Shown in pieces: positions 1 to 10,945 of a stretch of 64,000 nt of DNA. Origin of the DNA: Trichostrongylus colubriformis (Eukaryota; Nematoda; Chromadorea; Rhabditida; Trichostrongylidae); contig OZ022256.1 in the NCBI GenBank assembly GCA_963978905.1, positions 28,979,426-29,043,425 of the forward strand, read 5' to 3'. A program made the position numbers and the translations under genes. Below the pieces are notes generated by a model. The model ran no database searches and was not told where the DNA came from. It saw only the letters and a program-made list of their open reading frames with translations. Position 1 is the stretch's first letter, and every line of letters starts with the position of its first letter.

Positions 1-1258
1 TTCCATTTAAAAGCATGAACGTTACCACTCATTGAATAAAGATGGAAATCGTAGTAACTGTGAAAAAGATAGGAAGGGTCGGCACGAACCCGACCAGACA
101 CTCCAGTGAGTGCATGCAAATCCTGCTATAAGCGTCGACCCGTTGAAACTATAACCCAGCAAGCCGCTCAAGCAGAGTATTTCAAAGTTCATATTTCGAC
201 CTAGAAAGCATTCAAGTGACAAGTTCTGTCAAGAGTAAAAATTGCTATTTGACAGCGAACTTCGAATATAGCTATGGAAGTCAGGGCTCTTCGTCTATCC
301 TAAGAGCAACAGAAATCGTCAGCCGAACGGGAAATATTCTTGCTGAAAATTTGCCCTCAGAGGATATTAAGGGCGCTGATTACAAATGTGACATCGTTTT
401 TCGCGTTGGCGCCAATTAGCGCAATGCTAACGCACCGAAATTTTCCACTGTGTTCATTAAGAACGCTCTTAGAGGGTATACCAGTACCGTGATCACTAAT
501 ATATGAATGTACCTTTATCTCGAGAGCTACATCATTTACATCCACCACTGCCATTAGTAGACAGCATTTTCGCCGTGTATTAGGTTGTAGGGTAATTTCT
601 GCGATTTCTCTTTCAAATTTTTTCCAGAGGTTTTCAGATGCTTATGTGGTTGGCGTACATGAAGGAGGCAGCTACATATGTAATGCTGCCAAAAAATTCG
701 TTTAGACTGCTCCTGTATCTATGCCTCTGGTGATGGAACCCATGTTTTTCCGGATAAACTTCTTTATGGGTTGCGCCAATGCTCCATTGCAAATGCGAGA
801 CCGTGGTAGTCGATTTCACGTTTAAATGACTTCAGACTCATTTTATATTTTTTTTGTTCTCCATTTGAAAACTACCACTTGAGTTGTCATCCTTGCATAT
901 CAAATATATGTGAATATAAATACATAGATAAAAATAGCTTAAGAACTGTTGGACTTAGGGTCTGATTTTTGTGTAAGACTTACTGTTAGATGATGAGAAG
1001 AAAAAAGTAACAATAATGCTGCAAAGTTATCCGACAACCAAATAGAAAATGGCGTTTGCGTAAGGAGTCGCTGTGATGTTAGCATACACATCTTTGACCA
1101 TGACTTATGCAGGTTTCAGCGAGTTCTGAATAAAAACTCTAACGCCAGTGGACGCCAAACTGGAGCTCGTAAAATAGGTAATATTTAAAGACTACATTTC
1201 AGTCAATATAATTTTTTGTGGCCAGTTCTGGTTTCTGGGGTTGCAATAATCGGATATT
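1..1258. other. no gene recognised
   Basis: Only short open frames of about 60-70 codons occur on either strand, none with a recognisable motif or a consistent exon pattern. I see no transposon ends or tandem repeats here. Confidence 0.6.
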
Positions 1259-2831
1259 CAGTGCGTTTCATAATTATAAGGTCACCCCTGAATTTCAGGT
1301 TTTCTCGACAACACTCCATTGAGGGATCTTTTCAGTCTCATAGACGGATTCCTCACCTGAAATAACCCCCGTGTCCGATTTTTGGTAGCAATCTCGTTTA
1401 CCTTATGTTTTTAGGAGTATTTTTTGTTTTTTTGCACCGTTTCATAATTATAAGGTCACCCTGAAAAAAGAAAAAAGTTAGGGTCCCGGCAGGTCTGTGA
1501 CGGTAGATTTGTCTTCCAAATACATCTTCGAGATACATATTCAATCGTCTTGTGGCTAGCTTCTATGTTCCGAGAGAAAAGCCCAGATTTGGGATTCTTG
1601 TGATGCTAGGCTCAGTTTGAGAGCCATTCCAAAAAGAATCGGAAGATACCTGTGCTCAGTTAGATGACATCTGAGAGATTCGGTGTCTTAAGATGTTTTT
1701 CAGGCTCTGGATTCCCACGTGAGATTATTACCATTAACGAGGAAGGGATTGTGGGGGTCACTTCCTACAGCACCTCCTCCACGGAGCAGATTTGTTTGGA
1801 GTTGAACCATTTTTAGTCTGGAACCACAGCGTGTACAGCAGCGAGGAAGAGCAGAAACATCACTGAAGAAATAATGAAGCAGTTTCCGAGGCCTACAGCA
1901 CACCATAGGGCGGAACGACTTCAATTCATAAAGTTGTTCTTGGGCCACGGATTGAACGGAACTGTATTTGTGTGGCAGTTGCACCCTGCATGCGAATAAT
2001 TCCATCCGAATTGTACTTTTGAGTCTGAAAATACTCTATCTGTATGGTGCTGACGGGTAGAGGTAGTACTAGCTTGGTCTGGGAAGTGCGTCGATCTAGC
2101 GGAGCCTCGGCAATTTTTCTGGGAGAAGGGTGATGGCCTGAGTGGTTTTCGGCAATGAGGTTGCATTGAACCTTGCCTTCGAAACCTGTAGAATGGACTC
2201 CAGAGGCTGCTAAACGATCCTACGAAGAAATCAGTTGCCTTTTGGAGCCGACCGGCTCTTCATAATTGCGTCTAACAGCATGACAAGGCTGTTGTTCACG
2301 TAGGTCATTCAATGGGATCGTGGTTAAAGTTCCGAAATACGGACCTCCAGCAATAGATATTATGCAGACTTGGTCTCAGCTCTATTGGGGAGACCTGGAA
2401 GACATCGCCACAAAAATATTTACCCCAATAATCGCCAGTTCTAGGAAGCAAAGCTGCTGAAACAGGCAATTGTTGAAGACTGGAACAATATCTGTGGTAA
2501 GGCTCTTCGAAATTTCCTTTCTACTTCCCTAAACGGCTGGTTGATGTCGTTCTTAAACAGGAGGGAACCATAGATTATGAGTTCCTTCGAATGCGCTGTT
2601 AGCTCTAGCAAATCTTCTCTTTCTTCGGAGTGACCTTATAATTATGAAACGGCACAAAAATCAGAAAATATTTATAGAAAAATCGGGCTATAAGGTAATG
2701 TCATCAAAACTAGTATGGAAGGGTTTTCTGTGGTGGGGAATCTGTAAAAAATACTTAAAAAATTTTCGGCTGGCTGTGTGTTCTGAAAACCGGAAATTTT
2801 GGGGGTGGCCTTATAATTATGAAACGCACTG
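1259..2831. mobile_element. Tc1-like DNA transposon remnant with IR/DR ends
   Basis: The left end at 1259 begins CAGTGCGTTTCATAATTA and the right end at 2831 is its reverse complement. A second copy of the same motif lies inside each end, at about 1435-1460 and 2629-2653, in matching orientation and about 175 bp from the outer copy on both sides. This arrangement of two direct repeats per inverted end (IR/DR) is known from Tc1-family transposons, where both copies bind transposase, and CAGTG is a typical Tc1/Tc3 terminus. TA follows the right end; on the left TA is separated from the end by two bases. Between the ends no intact transposase remains. A weak C-terminal-like stretch (AIVEDWNNI, near 2470-2500, plus strand) is compatible with a Tc1 transposase tail. 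The inverted ends are directly visible; the superfamily is inferred. Confidence 0.6.
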
Positions 2832-3514
2832 TAGTCGAAGTCAATAAAAGCTCCTTAAAGAATTAAAACAGATCTTAGATGTGCATTGTGTTTTTTGGAT
2901 TTTCGAAATTGTAATCTCCTGACTTCTTCGCCGAAAATCAGTACCAAGAAGTTTCAAATTGGAATTGTATCCATCCATTGCGTGGCGCGAAGGGTGATTG
3001 GTCAATTCTACAAAAGTTCATTTTTATTTTTTCAGTATCCCGACATGAAATCAAACCACTTGTACGCTCATTCTTGCGATCATGAACGCTGTCTTTGGAC
3101 TAGCGCAGAAACAGCCAAGGACCCTATACACAGACGAATTGTTCCAATGCTACCGTCAAATGGTTGCACTCCTCATCGATAGTTATTTTCGCTCATAGGC
3201 CGTTTATGCCTTCTACTGAGAAAGCTGAGCATACAAAAAACAGCGAAGGAGGCTGAGCACACCAAAGAGATTGTCGAAGGCAAAGTCGAAGAGTGGCGCA
3301 AATTTTCAAAAGTTTTGGAGAACATCTCTTTATTTTACAAGTCGCAACACAATACTTGAGAAGGGATGAAGAGCTAAGCCATAGCTGATACATACTATTT
3401 TCATGATGGCTGTTGTCTCCGTTTTTCCAGAGGAGAATTAAATTTGTTCTGTGAAAAAACTTGACGGTTCTTCATAAATCAGGACAGTCAAAACAAGTTA
3501 GCGGATCTTACGGT
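2832..3514. other. no gene recognised
   Basis: A 98-codon open frame at 2886-3182 on the plus strand has no recognisable domain. Nothing else is supported. Confidence 0.5.
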
Positions 3515-3570
3515 TGAAGGAATCGTCCACGGGAACTTTAGTTCTTCTATTACTCACATACATATCCTAC
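3515..3570. repeat. end fragment of the AGGAATCGTCC foldback family
   Basis: The bases AAGGAATCGTCCACGG match the terminal sequence of the foldback element at 53609-54033. Homology appears to fade after about 50 bp and no partner arm is visible nearby, so this is a solo end or a truncated copy. Confidence 0.5.
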
Positions 3571-3739
3571 TCTATATAAGTCGATTAGTATGTCCGTCTG
3601 TCTGTCTGCCACGAAATTAGGTATTATATGAAAAACGACCTGTGGAGGATGGGGACAAGTACTCAGAGGAAGAACCAAACGACGTGCATCTCAAGGCTTG
3701 TCATTTCTGCAGCAGACGTAGTGACTGTAGGAGCCATCT

Positions 3740-4305
3740 ATGAAGTGCTCAATTATGTTGCTCTCTTTATGTACCGGGTTGGGTAACCCACAAAAGCCTC
3801 AGAAAATTCTCCACGAAGTTTCGGAGAAAATGTCGCATCGACTTTCTTGCAACCTACTAGTTACACCTATAATTCAGCTATGCCGTGATTACATTCGCAT
3901 CTTGCATTGTAACGAAAATCTGCCACTATCAAAACAAATCGAACAAAAAGTTGATCGTCGTGATGTAGTGAAAAATTTCATGCAGCTCTGGTATAACGAC
4001 ACAATAAACATATGTTTTAGTGACCTCAATTTGAGCTACGTTGAACGATCGTTAAATGCACATTATCCTACATATAATATGGTACCCCGATGTCAGCAAA
4101 ATCTCATTCACTAAGAATTAGTTCAGTATGTGAGGAGCCAGCAAATCACATATTTTGGATGAGGCACGAACTTTTTTACTGCGATTGGTGTAAGCCATTT
4201 ACTATTTGCAGAACAATACGCTATAGCACTTTTTCCGTGAACCTGGATGAGCGCTCAAGAAATCCCATTGTTATGCAACTAGTAGGGGAATTCACGGTTG
4301 GTTGA
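3740..4305 (+). other. unclassified open reading frames, possible exon or relic
   Basis: A 124-codon frame (3740-4114) is followed by an overlapping 71-codon frame (4090-4305) in another phase. The first is rich in polar and charged residues with no repeats or membrane segment, and I do not recognise the family. The overlap and lack of clear splice sites argue against a simple gene. It could be a decayed gene or a chance run. No function is proposed. Confidence 0.2.
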
Positions 4306-4419
4306 AAGGGCAATTACCACACGCGGAACTTCAACAAATGAGTTTTTCCATTCTGGAACCGCCATTTTGTAGCTGTTCATCAACTGCTGAAAAGGGGTCA
4401 ATACGTGCCTTCCTCCTGA

Positions 4420-4610
4420 AAAGGCCCCAGCGGTTATAACCGTAAAAAAGCGGTGCTATCGCAGTGAAGGGGCATGCTTAATACATGCTGGGTAAAGAGG
4501 TCCTCTTTTTTTCTGAAGCTCAGGAAAAATAGCATTAAACCCAATGCGGTGCCCCTTTCTTCATTGCGACAGCACCAAAATGGCTTACGCCGATGTGGTT
4601 TCACGCTTTT
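4420..4610. repeat. small foldback (hairpin) element
   Basis: The left arm contains GGTGCTATCGCAGTGAAGGG (from about 4452). A diverged reverse complement ending in GCGACAGCACC lies at about 4550-4577, so the roughly 50-60-base arms can pair around a loop near 4500. The same arm motif recurs at about 53476-53497, which suggests a dispersed family. No coding sequence is involved. Confidence 0.55.
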
Positions 4611-5209
4611 TCAATCCCACACAATTTCTCTAATAGAGGTCCACCTTCAAATTTCGCATGGAATATGAATGTGAATCATTCCGAAATGCTTGTCAATTTT
4701 CCAATTGTTCGCCTTAGAAGGCGCCACATTACACAACTACTTTTTTTCGTTCGAGATAAAATAGTTAGAAATTACCCCAGTGAAATTGTACGAAGATCTG
4801 ATGTACAAAAGGTTGTCGAGCTCCGACAAATTTTTGATAAATACTTCCCCCACCGAGCTTAATCTGACGCTACAACACTTCGCCTTCCCTTGCACAAATG
4901 TTGCTGATATACTCGAAAACTTTGAAAATGGCGTCAATCGAGTGACGGTTATCTCACTGCTATCTCAATAATTATGATTTCTCATTGAAAACTTTCCAGA
5001 GCCACTTGGTCTCCTTCGAAATCGCTCAAAACAGGCAGCTCGTTGAGGTACCTCCAAGAACCATTCTTATAGGATAATTCCTTCTCTGAAACCTACAAAC
5101 CTCTTTTGGAGGATTTTTGATATTTTTAATTTTTGATAACTGCTGTTTATCGCCGCAGCTCGCTATGCGAAAGTTACTACAAGGATGCTGAGTTATGGGC
5201 AAAAGCTTC

Positions 5210-5284
5210 GGTGCCGCACGGGACTCGAACCCGCACTTCATCCTTTCCGGGGATATGTGCTAATCCATTACACTTACCGACACC
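5210..5284 (-). tRNA. tRNA-like unit (SINE-type, left arm)
   Basis: On the minus strand this mirrors the unit at 5448-5521. The B box GGTTCGAGTCC is perfect. The A box region has one extra A (GGTAAGTGTAATGG). It is an arm of an inverted repeat and is more likely a tRNA-derived repeat than a functional tRNA gene. Confidence 0.45.
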
Positions 5285-5337
5285 ACGTTCACCTTAACTC
5301 AGCTTTTGAATGGTATATTAACCATAGTTAATCGCAT

Positions 5338-5392
5338 GTAGGCCATCCTACATCGACCAGATAATTTCTAGAAAGTACTATATCTCTTGATA
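5338..5392 (+). repeat. direct repeat, copy 1
   Basis: About 53 bp containing AGATAATTTCTAGAAAGTAC lie in the loop of the tRNA-like foldback. They recur with only about two differences at 6519-6573, 1.2 kb downstream in the same orientation. Confidence 0.8.
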
Positions 5393-5447
5393 TGGTATAT
5401 TTACCTATGGTAAATATACCATTCAAAAGCTGAGTTAAGGTGAAGGT

Positions 5448-5521
5448 GGTGTCGGTAGTGTAATGGATTAGCACATATCCCCGGAAAGGATGAAGTGCGG
5501 GTTCGAGTCCCGTCCGGCACC
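5448..5521 (+). tRNA. tRNA-like unit with intact A and B boxes (right arm)
   Basis: A near-cloverleaf can be drawn: GGTGTCGG pairs with CCGGCACC, a D stem GTGT/GCAC, an anticodon stem TATCC/GGATG, and a T stem GCGGG/CCCGT with loop TTCGAGT. The A box TAGTGTAATGG (5456-5466) and B box GGTTCGAGTCC (5500-5510) match the pol III consensus. The anticodon loop reads CCGGAAA, so position 33 is C instead of the near-universal U. The apparent GGA anticodon (serine) does not fit the short variable loop. These oddities and the duplicated inverted context favour a tRNA-derived SINE over a working tRNA gene. Confidence 0.5.
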
Positions 5522-5565
5522 GAAGCTTTTGCCCATAACTCAGCATCCTTGTAGTAACTTTTTTG

Positions 5566-7050
5566 GAGGATTTATCGACTGATACTCACTCCTTGTGAGT
5601 ATCATTTATCCAGTTCGACTTTCTTCTATAGAGGTGGGCGGAGGAATCTTTGGAACCAAACGAAAGCATACCAGGTCGTTATTGCTGTTGCCCTCGGACA
5701 TACTACCCTGTCATGTGAAACCGCCTTGATCGAATGTCTCTACCGGATAAAAGCGATAGCCAACTTCCTCCATCACGTATCTCAAATGAACCCGGTTCAT
5801 GGAAATCATGAGAAAAGGAGGGCATCAATATTAATAAATTAGACTGGCTCACCAAGGGCGGAGGTCTGCAGTGGAAATATTATCGTCAACTCTCGAAAGA
5901 CGCCATCAGTAAAAATCAATGACTGGAAGGGTCCTCACAATGTTGATCTAGCGGTAATAAAAGGCGCATTGGTTCGACTGCTGCACGTTCAGTGGCTGCA
6001 ATAGTAAGGATGGCAACGTTTCAGAAACACTCGCAGTTTCAGATGTCTCAGAGATTATATCATAAAAGGCATTATACGAAGTGTAAAGAAGGATGAGGGA
6101 AGGGAAACATCTTTGGCACTACTACTTTGGAGCGGTCACGCATTTTACAACTTGATCACATGTACTTTAGTTTGTTATTTTAACTACAGATATCATATCA
6201 CAGCTCATGATTTTACATGTTGGGATGGCATCCCTCGTCCCATTTGGTCAGCTTCCACTGGGATGCCAACCGGTACCAAAAAATATACCGTCTCCGAATG
6301 ACTGGAAGCACAAATGGCCCAAACAAAATCGTCACTAAAAAGCATCTGTACTGAAAAGCTGGTGCAATCTATTCCGACCAAATCACTCTATATAAATTTC
6401 TGCACGCTGCTCTAATGTTTTAGAAATTTTTGATACCTTATCGATAATATTCTGCCATTGTGGGAGCGTTAAAATCATTAACCTTCACACTTTTGCAATT
6501 TTGAAAATAGTGACGCAATTAGGCCATCTTACATCGAGCAGATAATTTCTAGAAAGTACTATATCTCTTGATTACGCTGTTAAAGGAGGAAGTTTTCATC
6601 CGATCTACAAGAGAGTTTTCCACACAGTTCTTGCAACACTCTGCTGGAAGTCTATATGCGAGTGAAAGGATCTGCACTCATCACTCACCGTTATAGTTCC
6701 TTCGCACGAATCCCCTTTTGAATTTGGTCGCAAGAGTCTACAGACATCATCAGTAACCTCTTCTTTTGATCCCCATCCCCCCCTATCCCAAATGCATAGC
6801 AGTGACTTAAAGCTTCGACCACTCCATTTTGACTGCGGTCTTGATGCTTGTCCTACTGCGAACGGAATTGCTACATGGATACACATGTGATTAATAGTAA
6901 CGACACACCTCAGGATGCGCCTTGCAACTTAGTAAACCATGACTGGTTATGTTCAAATCTTGGCACTGTGCCAAGCTATACGAATTTCCACTCCAATTTG
7001 AAGACTGTCGGCACTATCATCAACTGTAGTGTGGTTGGGTCAAGCATTTG
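5566..7050. other. no gene recognised
   Basis: Apart from direct-repeat copy 2 (6519-6573) there are only short frames. A 93-codon minus-strand frame at 6605-6886 has no recognisable motif. Confidence 0.5.
6519..6573 (+). repeat. direct repeat, copy 2
   Basis: Near-identical to 5338-5392. The match stops at CTCTTGAT, which marks the shared boundary. It may be a small mobile unit or the debris of a larger duplicated segment. Confidence 0.8.
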
Positions 7051-7154
7051 ACGGAGCGCATCACCGGAGTAAAACCGTGGTCGGCGTCGGGCACATGATT
7101 TAACGGAGCGCATCACCGGAGTAAAACCGTGGTCGGCGTCGGGCACATGATTTT
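7051..7154. repeat. tandem duplication, 2 x 52 bp
   Basis: Two adjacent copies of a 52-bp unit starting ACGGAGCGCATCACCGGAG (7051 and 7103) are practically identical, indicating a recent duplication. The unit is more GC-rich than its surroundings. Confidence 0.9.
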
Positions 7155-7174
7155 GCCGCCGTCATCGCTGGTGT

Positions 7175-7206
7175 CGGCATCGGTGCGCAAAGTGTGGACG
7201 GCCTTA
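7175..7206. repeat. Harbinger-like terminal sequence, solo end
   Basis: GCGCAAAGTGTGGACGGCC followed by TTA resembles the reversed terminus of the PIF/Harbinger element at 38001 (CGCAAAGTATGACCGCGGCC then TTA). No clear partner end is found upstream, so this is a solo or degenerate end of a related short element. Confidence 0.4.
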
Positions 7207-7369
7207 CCCCCAGCAATATTTTTGTTCATTGGCTTGACATTTTTATGGGGTAGTGGTATTTACTTTTAAGTCGTTCAAATTAGTACTCGTAGCTGAAGTA
7301 CGACAAGGCACACTCTCCGTGAACTCCCATTATAATCTGATAATCCTGTGAAGTTTAAGAATGAAAGTT

Positions 7370-7668
7370 GGGCGGAGGTGGTGTAGTGACAGGTGGCGCA
7401 CACCCTACGCTCATGGTGCGGGGATCAAATCCCGCATCAACGCCCGCCCAGGCCAACCAAGCCTTCCATCCCTCCGGGTTCGGCAAATTGGTACCAGACT
7501 CGTCTGGGAGGATAAAAGCACTGACTTGTACATCGGCTGGCCACCGCAAGTCATTATATAGGCCACATCACATTCACCAGCCATCACGATTCTGAATGGA
7601 ACTAGAATGTGCAGCACATCCCACAGAAGGGATTGATTAACACCAAAAACTTTATCCTTTAATCCTGT
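7370..7668 (+). repeat. tRNA-derived SINE, copy 1
   Basis: The 5' part is tRNA-like: an A-box-like TGGTGTAGTGA and a B-box-like GGATCAAATCC at normal spacing. A longer unrelated body follows, ending in a TTTATCCTTTAATCC-type tail. The same roughly 300-bp sequence occurs at 58815-59116 on the opposite strand with about nine bases in ten identical by eye. Two dispersed copies in opposite orientation, a tRNA-like head and a short A/T-rich repetitive tail are the hallmarks of a SINE, which would depend on a LINE such as RTE or CR1 for movement. Open frames through it on both strands are artefacts of the repeat. Confidence 0.75.
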
Positions 7669-9815
7669 GAAGATTACATCTTCCAAGTTGAACAGTAGAA
7701 GAATTGGATGTCGAAGATGCAAGCTCGAGTGTCTCATTGGTTGAGCACTAATAAAAGCAAACGATTCATTTAACATGATTGAAGACTGAGAGATTTTTTG
7801 AGTCAACTTTAAAACTGTCCAGAGTGACTGATTTCAGCAAAAATTACACTTCTACTCGTAAATGTCTCTGACCAATACTGTTTACCGCCTAATGGCAGTA
7901 CAATCAGGTATAATAGTAGTTTATTCGTGTTAGACTGAAGGATCATCGATGCAATTATAGATAGGAGTGGGTTGCATACAAAAAAGAAAATAAAATTGTG
8001 GCACAAGAGGAGCTGAAAGGTCGTCCGAACGATTCTGTCTACTATACCCAATGTGAACACTTGAAGCATGCCGCTCGCGCCATTCCCTAAAAATTTGTCG
8101 CATTGGGTTCACACGCACTGCTCTCAAAAGCAGCGGCAGACTCCTTCATAGCTTCGGATTAACTCTGCAGAAGAATGAGTGGAAAAAGGCATGTAAGAGA
8201 GTTATTGGTGTTGACATATGATGAAGTTTGAGAAAGTGAGTAGAACGAGGGTGTATAATTAAAATTTAAGAATTAATAATCAAAGAATAATCCAAGAGGT
8301 GATGTGGAAAGTCCAGCAGGAGAAAGAATTAGAAAGTAAAAACAAATATGCGATGAACAAATGGTGGTCTGTGAAAGTTTCAAAACTGAGAAGTGTGCAA
8401 AAAAAAAGATTGCTGCATGAACCATCCCACTTCAGAATGAGCATCACAACGCAAATATTCAAGTGCAAATCCAAACGATTTTGATACGTTTATTGAGTGT
8501 TTTTAAAATGCACGCCCACTTTAGTGGAGTCAGCTGCGTCCAGGATGACAAACGAACGGCTAGAACATTCACTAAGAGGACCACTAAAAAACTGATGCGA
8601 AGGGATGAAAATCAAAAAAAATTTGGATAAAAATTGCAAATCTGCAGTGTAATAAATACAGAGAAAAGAGGAAGGTGATTGACATGTGCTCCATATTCCT
8701 AGATACCAACCAGCATAAAAGAAGTTGTAAAGAAGTTAATCAATTTGAACCGTTTCATTGAGGCCATTTTTCGGGTGAGGTGTGAGCGAGTGCACTTGTG
8801 GAAGATGAAAAGTGATCATCAGCAATGTTTCCATAGGCACTCAATTAATTCCTATGAAAAATTATCAACAAACGACAGAGTTTCATCGTTAACATTTCTA
8901 CTGCAAGTCGCCTAAGTAGACATAAGTGCCCAGCAACCAAATAAGCAAACACCCTGATTCGATTAGCAGGAGCAAGGCAAAGGTGAGCATAAGACATATA
9001 TAAATTGGGCACCAGTAGATTGCGGAGAATGTGAATGAATGCAGGGAAACAGGCTCAGCGGCGAGGAGATAGATACATAGCCTAGTAAATATGCAACAAA
9101 TCTTCAATATCTACCTAGAAATTATCAGTTATGTGAGTATCAGTCTTCCATATTGTAAGGCTATTATTCGATTAGTATCAGAAAGATTATCAGCAAACCA
9201 CAGAGTTTCATCGTAAACATTTCCAGTCTACTCTGCAAACTGCTGATTACTGCATCTCGCCCAAGTAGACACAAGTGCCCGCGAAGTGAATATGAGCGAA
9301 GGTATTTAGAGCTATCGAAACAGTCATACTCAAACTTTTCGGCTCTGATGTCGCCAGTGTGACCGTAAAGTGGAAACGGAACACGGTTGACGACTTTTTG
9401 AGAAAGCTTCTTCAGGCGAAGTCGAATTTAACCGGGGCTCATAAGTGCAAAAGTCCATGCTGCGCTACTATCCAGACTGTAGAAAGTTGGAAGGTGGATT
9501 TTGCAGCGACATTCTCTTTCAAAGTAGTATATCAATATGTTGTTATACATGTTGTTTGTTTGTTATACATGTTATATGTTATATTATATGCTCTCCTTCA
9601 CTGGTTCTTTCATTTGTGCATGAGAAATAAAAATTACACCCATCCCACTAACCTCATGCCGTGACGAGCGCTTTTCTGAGATACGGTTCACTGCAGTGAG
9701 TAATACGTCCACGGCAGAACTGCATTTGTAAGGGTTTACGCTGCTTTTGGGTCCTATCTAGGTCGAGAATGTTTGCATTACACTGCCCTAACCCGTAACC
9801 CAATCTCCTTAAATA
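7669..9815. other. no gene recognised; one diverged direct repeat
   Basis: AT-rich sequence. About 75-95 bp at 8861-8934 (including CAGAGTTTCATCG) recurs at 9187-9282, the second copy with a short insertion. A 101-codon plus-strand frame at 9359-9664 has a hydrophobic second half but no family I recognise. Confidence 0.5.
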
Positions 9816-10497
9816 TTGGGTAGTCTAAAAAGTCTTTTCGTATTTTTAAATACAGCTTTTTCCCTCAAAACTGCTTTCCACAAAATTTCTTCTGTACATA
9901 TATATGTAGTACAAGTCCACACGCATCTATAGGTATTGTTGTCTTCCATCTGCTGGATACCCTTTTCCAAAATAAGCATACCAAAGCCACCTCATTTTCA
10001 ATTCCAATTTTTTTTGAATGGCGTTAGACAGGGAAAGGAAAAGGTGATAATCCGATGGAGCAAGATCACGGCTATAAGGCAGCAATTTTATCCAAGCTCG
10101 AGAATTTTTTGGCGAGGCGATTTTTTGGCAAATTCTTCCCACTATTGAAAAAGTGACTCGCCAAAAAATTCTCGAGCTTGGATAAAAATTGCTGCCCCAT
10201 CCCCCTTATAACCCTGATATTGCTCCATCGGATTATCACCTTTTCCTTTCCCTGTCTAACGCCATTCAAAGAAATTTTTTTATAATTTTTGTATTGAAAA
10301 TGAGGTTGACCTTTGATATGTTTATTTTGCCGAAAAGGGTTATCCGGGAAATGGAAGACAATAATACCTATAGATGCGTGTGGACTTGTACCACTTGTAC
10401 TACTTTGGGAATGTATGTACAGAAGAGATTGCTGGAAAGCAGTTTGGAGGGAAAAGCGGTATTCGAAAATACGAAAAGACTTTTTTAGACTACCCAA
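9816..10497. mobile_element. palindromic mariner derivative (two inverted 3' ends)
   Basis: The left end TTGGGTAGTCTAAAAAGTC at 9816 and its reverse complement ending at 10497 are flanked by TA (9814-9815 and 10498-10499), the mariner target duplication. The whole 682 bp is one inverted repeat with arms of roughly 330 bp meeting near 10145. Both halves encode the same C-terminal transposase segment: APSDYHLFLSLSNAIQ occurs on the minus strand (about 9990-10060) and again on the plus strand (about 10215-10275). That motif belongs to the mariner catalytic domain (DLAPSDYHLF region). The element therefore consists of two transposase 3' ends joined tail to tail, with no 5' half. It cannot make transposase but keeps two identical ends that a related transposase could use. 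Confidence 0.85.
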
Positions 10498-10500
10498 TAT

Positions 10501-10945
10501 GACAGACAAACCAGTGAATAAATGGTGCCGCTATTATGTCAGAGTTACTCATGATATTGCATGTATACGTCGCATTAACGATTTTCTCGGTATTGATTGT
10601 CATCCTGTAAGCGTTTATAGAATGGGTCGATATGTTCCTAATAAGCCACGTCTTTTGAAAGTTGTTTTTCCATCGTCGTTTTTTGCCTCCCTATTGCTCA
10701 AAAGAGCTCCTAGGCTGAGATTCTTTCCTGAAAAAGGCGTTTTCGTCAGACCTTCACTGACTGTAGCCGAGAGAGAATGTTTGAAATCTCATAGAAGTTC
10801 CTCTACCGTTGTACACACTGCTTCTGAGAATCACTTGCACTCTCAAGCCACTGAACTCAATTTGTCAACAGTTGAACAAGTTTGTACTCCTTCACACTCT
10901 GACTTTACCACCGATTCTAGCAATGCAGTTCATTTAAACATGTGA
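10501..10945 (+). CDS. ORF1-like protein of the CR1-type element
   Basis: About 147 codons are open to TGA at 10943-10945. The central part (LLKVVFPSSF ... FVRPSLTVAERE) resembles the ORF1 region of nematode CR1-type elements. In the family this product is thought to bind the element RNA. The true start is unknown: the frame stays open upstream into the mariner derivative (from about 10313), and those residues do not belong to this protein. Its last codons overlap the beginning of the ORF2 frame (about 10942). Assignment is by residual similarity only. Confidence 0.5.

Larger units (their letters stand above)
5110..5565. repeat. foldback element made of two inverted tRNA-like units
   Basis: Arms at about 5171-5331 and 5401-5560 are near-perfect reverse complements, separated by about 70 bp. 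Each arm holds one tRNA-like unit (see 5210-5284 and 5448-5521). The flank from about 5110 (a T-rich stretch leading into CAGCTCGCTATGCGAA) recurs at the far end of a related element near 23690, so the repeat unit is probably longer than the arms. It could be two SINEs inserted head to head, or a foldback element that moves as a unit. Seen directly: the arms and the internal pol III boxes. Inferred: mobility. Confidence 0.75.

Noticed and set aside
5448..5521. Functional tRNA-Ser(GGA) gene
   Set aside because: The short variable loop does not fit tRNA-Ser, position 33 is C, and the unit is one arm of an inverted repeat.
7355..7806. Short proteins around the SINE, including a 131-codon minus-strand frame
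   Set aside because: The same frames appear in the second SINE copy at 58.9 kb; they follow from the repeat's composition.
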